Assembly (NCBI RefSeq): GCF_001625215.2
Contig: NC_030389.2
Coordinates: forward strand, 1,710,930 to 1,774,929
Direction of reading: 5' to 3'
DNA from: Daucus carota subsp. sativus
Taxonomy: Eukaryota; Streptophyta; Magnoliopsida; Apiales; Apiaceae
Length of the DNA stretch: 64,000 bases
In this document: positions 24,901 to 35,700 of the stretch, piece by piece
Numbering within the stretch: the stretch's first letter is position 1
How the letters are laid out: each line of letters begins with the position of its first letter
Made by a program: the position numbers and the translations under genes
Notes under the pieces: model-generated
Told to the model about the DNA's origin: nothing
The model's input: the letters and a program-made list of their open reading frames with translations, nothing else
Database searches by the model: none

Positions 24901-27527
24901 GACCCGAAAATGGGCTTTCGATTTGAGGGCGAGTGTAACAAATTTTTTGGCAGGTTCTGGAATTGTGTATATGCTATACAATATTTTGCTAAAACTACTC
25001 CCACTTGACAGGCAGAAAATCAAAGAATATTGCTTTGACTAATGCTTGTTCATGTGTGCATAACTACTTCTATTTCATTTATTATATTTCTGTTTCTGTT
25101 TACTTCCACCCAGAAGCTGCTTAGAATTAGCTAATTTAGTTAGAATACTCTGTACTAGACTTCATCCGTAAAACTAAGCCTGTTACCCACCAATAACATT
25201 TCTCTGTGGTCAATAGAAAATAATGTCTTGTCAGCTTTCGTAATGGTAGCTAATTTTACTGGATTGAATTATGAGAAATCAGAACAATGAAGTCAGATGC
25301 TTCTATATTGATACTTTGATAGATAGACATTCTTAATGGTAGCTAATTTTACTGGATTGAATTATGAGAAATCAGAACAATGAAGTCAGATGCTTCTATA
25401 TTGATACTTTGATAGATAGACATTCTTTACATATTTTGTAGTTAATTTCATGATAATCTAGATTGCCTAATCTTTTCTGGGAAGCTGATATAGTTCTGGT
25501 ATATAATATGGAGGAAACTGCATGATATGTCAACTGTATACAGCATGTATGTGTAATTTTCTTTATCAAAGATGGAGCACGGATCTGAACATATCGGACT
25601 TCCGCAATATAATCTTATATATAATTTTGATTTATAGAAGGTACAGCTTTGTGCTTCGCATCGTGCTTCTTTTGTTGGCGGCCTGGATGACTCTTCTTGT
25701 TTTCAACTCTGCTTCTGTGGTCTTACCCATTTCACTTGGACGAGTGCTCTTTAATGCTGTGCCTGTTACTCCATTTACCCATGGAATCAAGTGTAATGGT
25801 GAGAGAAAAGATCCAACAGGTTTTACTCAATTCAGTATTGTGTTTTTTGGTTGAAATGCTGATGTTTTGTTACTTTTTACGTGCTGTCAATCTTCTAGAT
25901 TTGTATGCGTTTGTCATCGGTAGCTATGTCATTTGCACTGCTGTAGCTGGAGCAAGGTATACCAACGAGTACGTCAAAACTAGGACAACTGCACAGTTCT
26001 TGAAGCATATATGGAAGTGGAGTGGCATTGTTCTGAAGAGCTCTGCTTTGTTGTCAATATGGGTAAAGTTAATTTCTTAAAAAATGCGTGTTTTTGTTGA
26101 GTATTTATCTCAATTGTTTCTAATAGACCTTCGCCTCCCAGATTTTTGTCATTCCATTTCTGATTGGATTGCTCTTTGATCTTCTGGTGATTGTACCAAT
26201 GCGGGTACCTTTGGATGAGAGCCCAATATTTCTTTTCTATCAGGATTGGGCTTTGGGTCTCATCTTTCTCAAGATCTGGACCAGATTGGTTAGTGATTTT
26301 GGTGTTACATAATTTCTTCTTTTATATGATGTGCTCATACTCTATTGATGTGCAACCAGGTTGCTTGAACTTGTGTGTGTGTGTGTGTATTTACATATAT
26401 TGTTCCATATGACATGTTCTGTGATGTGCTCAGTAAGGGGTTAGTATAGTGTACAAGTGAGTGACTACCTGACTACCTCTATATTTATATCCAAGTGGTG
26501 GTGACATTGCCCATTCTAACCAAGATGTTACACTTACAGATTTTCTTAAGTTTATTGAATAAATTGGCTCTGCAAGTATGAGTGGTTCAAATATCTATGT
26601 AAATCAAGGAAGCCTTTTCTGCTTTTTACTGAAAAAATTATATGGCCTCCGTCCCACTCATTTCTATACATTTTTTATTGCTTGGCACTCATTTAAGGCT
26701 TCTATAAAATAAAGTTCTATTACTTATTTTTAAAAGTTTTTCTTTCTGAATAAGAATTTAAACAATAAATTTTTATTCAGAAAAGAAAATAAAGTGATTT
26801 ATGAAACTAGATTTTATAAGAGCCTTAAAATGCGTGCTGAGCCCTCTCTCACAAACGTATACAACTCAATGGGACAGGGAGTAAATGGGTTCCACTTTGA
26901 AGTAGAGAATTATGCCTGCATTCGTTAATTCTGACAAGAGGGCTGAGGTCTTGATTAAAATAAGATCACTGGTCATTGTGTTGAGCATATCAATAACTTA
27001 TATTTCTAATGTTTGAACAGGTAATGCTGGACCACAGGTTGCCCCTGGTGGATGAGAGTTGGAGATTAAAATTTGAGAGGGTAAAAGAAAATGGTTTTAC
27101 CAGGCTGCAGGGATTTTGGGTTCTACAGGAGATTGTGATCCCGATTTTAAAGAATCTGCTGACTGCACTAAGTGTTCCTTACATATTAGCCAGAGGAGTG
27201 TTTCCGATTTTTGGGTACCCATTAATAATTAATTCGGCTGTATACAGATTTGCCTGGTTGGGATGTCTGGTCCTGGGTTTGGTTTGCTTTTGTGCCAAGA
27301 GGTTCCATGTATGGGTCACCAATCTCCACAACTCAATACGTGATGATCTTTACTTGATTGGCCGTAGGCTGCACAACTTTCGAGAAGACAAAGATGCCAG
27401 GCGAATCGTGTCAGAGGTTATTTCAGCAATGCAGAATGCTAATGTGGACAGTGAATCCTTGGTGCATGAACGTGAAGGTGCTGGAACAGGATTGAGGCAG
27501 CGACCTGTTAATAGGCCAGATGCCTGA
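15936..27527 (+). CDS. SUD1: SUD1/DOA10-type membrane RING-CH ubiquitin ligase
   Basis: This is the plant homologue of yeast Doa10 and animal MARCH6, an ER-membrane E3 ligase for ER-associated degradation. In Arabidopsis SUD1/CER9 it affects HMG-CoA reductase activity and cuticle lipids. Exons are 15936-16193, 21685-22371, 23130-23894, 23976-24187, 24278-24631, 25638-25798, 25899-26062, 26142-26288 and 27021-27527, in frame, 1084 aa (Arabidopsis about 1100). The N-terminal RING-CH finger has C42, C45, C59, C61, H69, C72, C85 and C88; the intron splits it after E86. Many hydrophobic helices follow, with conserved SLLRGVLRNGVLYFLRDPAD and GYPLIINSAVYRFAW-type blocks. A Gly/Asp-rich cytosolic loop follows the second helix pair. 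Intron 1 is 5.5 kb and repeat-filled. The exon 5-6 join passes over a poorly conserved loop, so one small extra exon there cannot be excluded. Confidence 0.94.
16230..17560 (+). repeat. Degenerate minisatellite in SUD1 intron 1
   Basis: A unit built on GATAGCTCGAGTGCCTGTG, followed by a TATATAATAACT-like word and then ATCTAGTGCTTATTTT, recurs at least a dozen times at spacings of roughly 65-130 bp. Copies start near 16233, 16305, 16376, 16487, 16598, 16669, 16765, 16876, 17005, 17366 and 17440. Copies are diverged, so the array is old. A MITE interrupts it at 17054. Confidence 0.8.
17054..17238. mobile_element. MITE with GTGTGCCC terminal repeats in SUD1 intron 1
   Basis: About 185 bp with inverted ends. 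TGTGCCCATGGGCACACAAT on the left mirrors TGTGCCCTTGGGCACACA on the right, and CACCAACTC / GAGTTGGTG and TTTTGATTGGTGGA / TCCACCAATCAAAA pair further in. The end repeats are themselves short palindromes. No target duplication was assigned with certainty. Confidence 0.75.
25241..25426. repeat. Perfect 93-bp tandem duplication in SUD1 intron 5
   Basis: Positions 25241-25333 and 25334-25426 are the same 93 bases with no difference that I can see, starting TAATGGTAGC and ending GATAGACATTCT. Identity implies a very recent duplication or an assembly artefact. It lies within an intron and does not touch splice sites. Confidence 0.9.
26643..26881. mobile_element. Stowaway-like MITE in SUD1 intron 8
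   Basis: The left end CTCCGTCCC (26647) mirrors the right end GGGACAGGGAG (26871-26881), followed by TA. The interior has an inverted AAATTTTTATTCAG-type core and a GCGTGCTGAG word shared with the elements at 722 and 59653. The exact left boundary is uncertain by a few bases. Confidence 0.75.
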
Positions 27528-29194
27528 GCCGGGATCTGTCATGAGCTGCTAGTTAATCGCCTGTGCTACTTGAAAAGTAATCTGCCCCGCAGATTTTCGC
27601 ATATACCTACTTAGGGTGGTGTCAGGTGATCTTAGTTCAAACTTTTTTCTGGGAGTCGTGATATGTGAACTATACATAGTTGTCACAGTAGAGGATGTAT
27701 GAATGTAAACTCAGGTCTATCAGTAGAGGATGTATAAACTGTAAACTAACAAAGTTGTAGGAAAATGCATGTAAATTATAAAATCGACTTAGGATTTACT
27801 GGGATTTACCAGCTTCTGTGGATTTCTCTTTAATATGGAAGGGTAGGAATTCGTGCACCTTAAACACTGAAAGATTTCCCTGGTCTGGCTTATGTCCCTT
27901 TAGTTGCCATAAGGCCCTTGAGCTTGTAGATATTTTTCATTTCCGGGCAGAAGGTTACCATTTCTATATCTCGAAGTTCTGCTTTGGTCTCATCTCTTGT
28001 TCTCTGCTGCTACATTTACCATTGCAACACTCTTTCCCTATTCAGTACCACACCCACTTGTTCTCTGCCGTAGTTGATCAAAATAAAAGTGATGATTCTA
28101 AAAATTCAATCATCTCCAAGTGAAGACCGAAATCTTTGATTTCGATTATATACCCAATGAGCACACATACCTGTTTTTGTCTTTTTGAAGTTCTGAATTC
28201 TTCTCTCATTCCTTGCAGACCTGGATTGTAACATCCACGTTCTGTAACATCAAGGTTCAGATTACTGGCTTTGAGGCTATGATTCATCTTTGCATTTTCT
28301 TCTCCAGTGAGGAAGACCCTTTCTTGTGGATGATTGGTGAATAAGAGATCAGTTTCTCTATTATAGTCATTAACATGAACGATCAGCCTCGGTTAAGACT
28401 TGAGCATGCTAGTGACGTACAACTTGTTAGATAATCTTTGTTCAAGTTGCATCGTTATGTTAGAATCTGACGTTATTGGGTTGGGACTTGACAGGAGATT
28501 TTATTCAGGTGTTGAGGTACCGTAAGATTTTCTCTGTTTTGGTGGGACATTTATTAGAGTTTTAGTGAAAAAGACCGTTTTTAAGGGGCACAAATTCTTG
28601 GTAGATTTAACCCCATAGGCCATAACTATAGTCTTTTCTAGTTGGGAGTGGCCTCTTTGATTGATAAATCTCGTGTTGCTTCTCGAGAAGATTGGGAGAA
28701 TCGATAGAGGTGGAAGCAACAAAGTGAGGAAGCAGAACTGGGCGACTGGCCTAGATAGACGATTTGAAGAGAGAAGAATAGAAGAGGCAGTAAGATCAAG
28801 GGTGATGAGAGGGTATCCGATCTTGATTCTTTAGCTTCTTTTCTATTTTTTAAATTTAAAATTTTAGGTATCTTGGTTTTTTTTTTTTTTTTTTTTAAAT
28901 TAAGGTATCTTGGTTTTTAAAATATAATTTAGAACCTTCCTTCAAAAAAATATAATTTAGAACCTTGATTCTTCAGCCAGTATACTAATTTATTATTAAA
29001 AATATTGTGGTATTAAATTATGATTCTAAATTATTTTTAAAATTTTGTGATATTCAATTGATATTATCAAAAATATGAAAGAATGTTTTGAAATAGTTGA
29101 TCATGAGAGATTTGTCTCTGTGTTTTATAATTTTAGAATATTTCCAAAATCAATGAGATGTTAAAGAGGATAAATGCTAGAACTCTACATCAAC
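27528..29194 (+). other. SUD1 3' UTR and gene-free spacer
   Basis: The first 250 or so bases probably form the SUD1 3' UTR. The rest carries no convincing ORF. A long T-run lies near 28880. The stretch ends at the target duplication of the LINE block. Confidence 0.5.
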
Positions 29195-29208
29195 TATACC
29201 GAAGATTT

Positions 29209-31391
29209 CAGAATGGAGAGAAATGCAAAAATGTAGAACTCGAAAAGATAATCAAGCGCCAAAGCCTGCTGAAGAAGATCAAGTAAAAAAATGGGTTCAT
29301 CCCCCTCCTGGTGTGTATAAATAAATGTGGATGCCTCAGTTTTTGAAGGTGAAAACCACTTCCCGATAGGCATGGTGTTGCGTGATCATCAAGGGCATTT
29401 TGTTCGTGGCCGGGTATGCAAATCTGCAGGTTGTGTTTCTGTTAAGCTAGCTGAGCTGGTGGGTATCTTAGAAGCCTTGATTTGGAGCTCTACTCTCCCT
29501 GGTTACACAATTGCAGTAGAGAGTGACTCTCAGCTGTGTGTCAAAGCCATTTACTCGGATCTGCATAATCACATGGAAGCAAGGAACCTGGTTGAAAACA
29601 TTGCAGAATACTTCTTAGAAAGCTTCTTTGGCAATGTTGATAGCACTGTGAAAGATTTTGCTCTCTCTGCCTTGGGATTTTCTGAAGGTACTCTGCCAAT
29701 TTTATATTTGGGCATACCTCTTATTTCTGGAAGCTTAAATGCTAGACAATGTGCACCTCTTATTGATAAGCTTTGTAGAAGAATCCACCTCTGGACTTGT
29801 AGATTCTTGAGTTTAGCTGGTAGAATTCAACTACTTCGTCATGTTCTCTTCAGCATCCAAGAATTTTGGACTTCAATTATTTTCCTCCCGGTTCTTGTTA
29901 TCAAGAAAATCCACTCTATCCTCTCCACTTTTCTTTGGAAGGGTACGAGTTCGGGTTCTTGCAACTTTAAAGTGGCTTGGCAGAAATGCTGCTTCCCTAA
30001 ACAAGAAGGTGGCCTTGGTTTCAAACACATAAGGAAATGGAATGACGCTGCGGCTTTATTTCAAATCTGGAGAATCATTAATCAGGCACCATCAATTTGG
30101 ATTTCCTGGCTTAATGCTTATGAGCTTGATAAAAAAACATTTCTGGACTCTAAAAATTCCATCTAAATGCTCTTGGTGCTGGAGGCGTATTCTTCATTTA
30201 CGGCCTATTGCTCTTCAACACCTTCATTATAAAGTTGGCTCCCAATCCAACTTCTCTCTTTGGCATGATCCTTGGTGTAACGGTACTCCCTTATTACATC
30301 AGTTTGATGCGAGTCTTAGGTCTGCTATGCGATCCCCGTTGCATGCTAAGCTGAGTACAATTATTTGGAATGGCCAGTGGAACCTGGGGGATTGCTACTT
30401 CATCTCCGTCATTCACCTCAGACTTCTCTGCCAGAATATCACTCCTTCTGGCCGTGATGCTATTCTATGGAACAATGATAGTGAGGTTTCAGTATCTTCT
30501 GTTTATAAGAACCTAGTGCAACACAACACCGCTCCTGTTTGGTTGGACTTTGTTTGGCACGAGTTTCACATTCCTCGGTATGCAGTTAAAGCTTGGCTTG
30601 TTTTGCAAAAACGTTTGTTCACTAAGGATCGTATGCTGAGATTCGGTCTTTACACTGATCCAATATGTGTTCTCTGTGCTACTCACCCGGAAACGCATTC
30701 TCATCTGTTTTCTCACTGTGCCTACAGCAGAATTGTTCTTAATGCATGCCCCTTCAAAGTGTCCTCGACTTGGGACAACTTTATTAGTGGACGATTTCTT
30801 GAACCTGAACCGAATGATTTTGAGAAGCATATTGGTTACTTATTCATCTCGGCTGTCTTTTATGCTATTTGGACTGAGAGAAATAATCGTATTCACCGTG
30901 ACACCAGATGCAATCCTTCCACTATGATTAGCAAGATCAAGCAGATTGTTCGAGAGAAACTTTATTCATGTGTTGCTTTTAGAGCTAGAATTAAACGGGA
31001 CCCTTCCTTTGTAGCCATTCTCTACTGATTTAATTTGCTAGCTTATCTTTTGTAACAATCTGTAGCTTGGTAGCTTAATGCTTGTTCTAGTGCCTGTACT
31101 GGTCTTCGTATTATAGTCCCTCCTTTTTATTAAGGGTTGGACCCTATCCTTGTAATCTTTTCAGATTAATTCAATTTTAATATTTAGCAAAAAAAAAAAA
31201 AAAAAAAGTCTAGTTGGTGTTTCTGTTGGTTTTGTTAAGAAGCAAGCTAACAAGGTTGCGCATGTTCTAGCTCAGATACCTTGCACACTAAATAGCTTTA
31301 TTGATTTATTGTCTCCTCCATATTGTGTGTTGGCGACGCTCTTGTCGGATATTTGATTTTAATAGAAACTACTTTGTCAGGGAAAAAAAAG
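29209..31391 (+). pseudogene. Older LINE 3' fragment (RNase H domain), split by a second LINE
   Basis: The two flanks of the inner LINE join into one RNase H-like (RVT_3) domain of the plant LINE type. The upstream part, from about 29290, reads WVHPPPGVYK then NVDASVFEG...VESDSQLCVKAIYSD up to 29622. The downstream part, from 31208, reads LVGVSVGFVKKQANKVAHVL and stops with TGA near 31355. A one-base loss breaks the frame at TATAAATAAATG (29318). A short A-run ends the element at 31390. TATACCGAAGATTT (29195-29208) and TATACCGAAATTTT (31392-31405) look like its imperfect target duplication. The 279-aa ORF at 29327-30166 is a fusion of this domain with the inner LINE, not a gene. Confidence 0.8.
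29623..31207 (+). mobile_element. 5'-truncated LINE with RT C-terminus and zf-RVT domain
   Basis: Coding remnants run from the C-terminal part of a LINE reverse transcriptase (YLGIPLISGSLNARQ, LSLAGRIQLLRHVLFS, KQEGGLGFKHIRKWNDAAA) into the zinc-binding region (VKAWLVLQKRLFTKDRM, CVLCATHPETHSHLFSHC), ending at 31028. One frameshift occurs near the seven-A run at about 30131-30140, so the reading moves from the first to the second frame. A 3' UTR and a 19-A tail (31189-31207) follow. The catalytic half of the reverse transcriptase is missing. It is inserted into the RNase H region of an older LINE, with at most a very short target duplication (AAAG). Confidence 0.88.
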
Positions 31392-31405
31392 TATACCGAA
31401 ATTTT

Positions 31406-32007
31406 ACCTTAATTTAGCTGGAGTCCGTGTAAATCAAATAGTTTCAACTATTAGAATTTGTACATTGTAATTAATCTATTGAAATTTGGTTAATCAGGTA
31501 AAATATATATTTCGTAGACGTAGTATGGCGAAGGAGGATGTAATAATGGGTTTGCTCAAGCACAATTACCACTATAAAATTTCAGCTCCTGAATGTTGGT
31601 TAACTGAATCTCTCGATGGTTCATTCAAAGAAATTTCAGCTTCCAAATATTGGTCTCGATTGAATCTCTCGACAGTTCATTCATCTCACCGCAATATCTT
31701 CTGTTGCGCGAATTTTCTAAGAAACAAACTTGATCCTCTTCCCCAGAGATCCCAGATGAGGGAACCAACTTCTTCCTAAATTTTCGATTTCAATGAACAG
31801 GCCCCCAGTGAACGGTGGCTCTAGTTGGCGGACGAGGATGTAAAGAATGGGTTTGCTCACGCACAGTTTCCACTGGAGAGGTTACAGGCCAGAGGGGATT
31901 GAAAAAGTGGGTTTGCTCAGCAGTTTTCCAGAGGTGTTTTCTACCGATACAGAAACACCTGGTTCACAATTTTAAACGAACTCAAGCACGCCCGTGTCAT
32001 GCAAATT
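31406..32007. other. Spacer between LINE block and hairpin
   Basis: No credible gene was seen. Two similar stretches (GAATCTCTCGATGGTTCATTCA near 31606 and GAATCTCTCGACAGTTCATTCA near 31662, each quoted only in part here as GAATCTCTCGA) suggest a small old duplication. AATGGGTTTGCTCA-type words also recur at about 31543, 31849 and 31909. Confidence 0.45.
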
Positions 32008-32384
32008 GCGAACTAGTGTGTAATATTTAGCCATAAGGGTGTCATTTGTACTATTGTGACACTTACTAATTTGCTCTGTCATGTTGAATCTGCCCCCAAG
32101 AAGATCAAACAGCAATGTGTAGAAACCGTGCTAGCAGCAAGCACCTACTCCATCAAGTAGATCAAAAGTTGTTACTAATCACTGCTGTATAAACTTTTGA
32201 TCATACAGCAGAGATTAGTAACAACTTTTGATTTACTTGATGGAGTAGGTGCTTGCTGCTATCACGGTTTCTACACATTGCTGTTTGATCTTCTTGGGGC
32301 AGATTCAACATGACGGAGCAAATTAATAAGTGTCACAATAGTACAAATGACATCCTTATGGCTAAATATTACACACTAGTTCGC
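32008..32384. repeat. Near-perfect 377-bp hairpin downstream of PABP
   Basis: The two arms (about 32008-32185 and 32207-32384) are inverted copies with only about six differences, starting GCGAACTAGTGTG and ending CACACTAGTTCGC. The loop itself contains a smaller hairpin (CTGCTGTAT paired with ATACAGCAG). No coding capacity is present. It lies about 360 bases past the PABP stop codon on that gene's downstream side, so it could be inside its 3' UTR or just beyond. Origin could be a MITE or a recent inverted duplication. Confidence 0.92.
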
Positions 32385-32744
32385 TATATGCATACATGCT
32401 CCCAAGCTCATTCTTACGGTGGGTGTCCTATTAGCATCAGATCAAATTTTACTTTAAACTGTAATGTGATGTAAATTTGATCCGATGCCAGAAGACAATG
32501 AATTAAAATATAAAACAATAGTGTGCCTCAACTTCAACGAAACTAATATTTGCAATTTGTACAGATGGTCTTCAATCCACATTGATATAAAACATTTCAG
32601 ATCAAACACAGTAAGCAAAGAGCACAAAAGGAATATCTTATCAGGAAATCCAACAAATCCGGTTCAAACAATCAAATCAATAGTCATGCCATGTTTTAGA
32701 AGGAGAACGCAGTTCACCTACTACAAGTGCACTCCAGAACAGAC

Positions 32745-35700
32745 TTAAGCCACATGATCATCATTCAGCGACAGCTCAGCCAATTGATCGGCAGGGTTAC
32801 TGGCTTGTTGCTGTAGAGAAACACTCCTCAAGACCTCCATAGCTTCCTCGACCTTGGCCCTAAGAGCTTCTGGTGATTCTAGCAAGTGCAGAACCTCGGT
32901 CTGATCCATCTCTAGGAGCATTCCAGTAACCTTTGCAGAAGATTCAGGTTCTAACTGTTCAACCAGCGGGTACAGACTTTCCCCTAGCATCTACAAAACA
33001 CAAACAAACAATTATGCCCTTAATCAGCAGATTATGTTGTGCTCTAAAATTATGCACTAGGACAAAAGGAGAAGTCAACCTACTAATATCATTGTCAATA
33101 TATAATATGTTCACGCTAAAAACATTGGTATTTATAAGTTTCAGTTTCTTTTGGTACGTGTAACTTAAGCTAACCAGAAGTTGGCATCCTAGAAGTCGAA
33201 ATAAATAAAAAGTCAAAGGCTTTAAGTGCAGAATGGGTTAATAAACAATTGTATCTTTGCAAGGGCAAATTTAGAATATCTTTCAATTGACATCCATTAA
33301 GAAAGTGTTATGCAAAAAAAGGGCGTACCGTTCGCTGCTCTGCAGGTGAAGCATTTGCAAGAAGTGAGGCTAGAGCCCCAACTGGAACAGAAGGCAGAGG
33401 TGTTTCCTGCTGCATATGCATGGCACCAATATCATATGCCATACCAGCATCTGGGGTTCCACGTGGTGGTTGGTAGCGGTAGCCGCGACCCCTTGGAGGC
33501 ATCTGCAAACAAAACAGGTCAACAGATGAATGCATATGGCCACACAACCACAGATTAAGAAAAAAAAATTCACTTTCACTTTCCACAGACCTGCTGCTGC
33601 ATTGGCATTGGCTGTTGATGGTGCTGGAGAATAGCTCCACCACGTCTGCCGCTGGGGCGTTGACCCTGTTGAACAGGCATAAAAAAATTTGGCACCGGGA
33701 CCCCAGCAGGTGGCCTCATACCAGGAATAATTTGCTGTTGATACCCAAAACCAGGCTATCATTTGTAGACATGAAACAAAATTATTACTAATGTGTATAC
33801 AAATGCAAAGTAATATACATTCCATCATAACAATGGTCAGAAGTATATTTTTGAAAATACAGATCACAGTGGGCAGAGGAACTACATGGGAGTATTGCAA
33901 GCCTCGATAAGTTGATGACATTATCATGAATAATATATTCATAAAATACAGGTCTTGTAATTAAGAATGAAGGGAACATGTTCTAATACATTTCCATAAT
34001 TGCATGAAGTAAACGTGAACAAGGAGATGGACTAAAGTACACTGGAAACATAGTTTGAATTAACTTTAAGTAACTCAAACTAGGAGTTTAAAAGGGTACT
34101 TATTTTGTATCATGCAAGATATTGTGAACATGATCTTTAGGGAAGAAACCTAAAACAGAAATCCTCATTCATCAACCAGTTGGGTTGGATCGGTATATAT
34201 AATACATAAACAATTTAGAGTTTTAGACAAGAATCTACGAGTCAATTTCTGATTCCGATTGCAGATCTGATTCAACAATAAATAAAACGAGTGCAAATGA
34301 AATTAAAATTAGACCTTAGTTTTAAACAGACTCCTACTACCCCTCTTGCTATTCATCTTCAGTATTACACTCAGGACTTTAATCGCTCTCTCGCTTAGAT
34401 GTTATAAATTATAATGACTGGCTCTAAATATGGTGCATAAAAATGCTTTTCTGTTCAATTTTTTTACTTCTTAGATACCATTGACTTGCTCATCAAACTT
34501 ACTAATTTTCACAAAAGACAGCCCAGACTACTCAATTTCTTTACCGAACTCTGAGTACTACCCCAAAATAGTTGCTATAATGTTATAAAGACTAGCTCTA
34601 ACTATGGTGCATAAGAATGCTTTTCTGTTCAATTTTTTCACTTCTAAAATATTATTGACTTGCTCATTTGAACTTTACTAATTTTCAAACTAGATAGCCT
34701 CATAGCCCAGACTATTCAATTTCTTTCCAAAACTTTGAATACTACTCCAAAAATAGTTGGCTATAAAGTACAATACCGATAACGCCAAAATCGGCAAACT
34801 TTATTTAATCAATCATGATATAAATAGCTGCATATATGTTATATCCAATCCTCAAACTTAAGAACAGAAGGAAGTGGAGAAAAAGATGTCTCCATGTTAT
34901 GCAGTCTATTTCAGTCTTAAAGAGCTAGTCCAATGCTAAATACAAGATTGATATTGTCGCTTCTTCTATTTTAATATCAAAAAGGGCTTTTTGGTGCTAA
35001 AACAGGACTTGCAATCTGTTGCTAGATACATTTTGCAACTAAAAATTCTAAATTACAGATCACTAACCCGTTGTCTAACTCTTCCGACTTTCATTTGAAG
35101 TACACCACCATTAATTACATAAATAGCTGATTGATGATGCAATGAGGATACATATATCCATCTTTAATTTCAAATCTGTAACCTTAAATATTTGCATTCA
35201 AGCATGCAATTGTTTTGGAGTGGTAGATTTTTTTACTTTCATTCCAAATTCTAGAAATATAACCAAGTATAGCATTTTATTGGACTTGCTCTAGCATATA
35301 TAAAACTTAACATATCTAAAGAATAATTAGTAGTTTTTTTTTTGACAATCTTAACTGTCCAATCAAAGTTCCCAAGTCAGAAGGTAAGCAGAACATGAAA
35401 CTATGATGAGGTTGTGAAAGTTTCACTTGATGACTTTGTGACTTATGAAATGTTCAAGTAGTTAGAGCACAAAAATTACTAACATAATTAAAAAACCATA
35501 TATAACAAGTGGCCAATAAACATGTATTTGTGGAGAATGAGATTACCTGGGGAGGAATGAAAGCAGGAGGCGCTTGTCCAAAGAACATATGTTGCCCTAA
35601 ACCTGGACCACCTGGAGGGTACATCTGAAGACGAGGACCAGCCGGAGGTGCCAATGCAATTGGACGCATCTGAGAGAATTGTGCCTGCATGAGCAAAAGT

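Noticed and set aside
29327..30166. Single 279-aa ORF combining an RNase H-like start and LINE sequence
   Set aside because: It is an accidental in-frame fusion across the insertion junction at about 29622; neither half is complete and the real LINE frame shifts near 30135.
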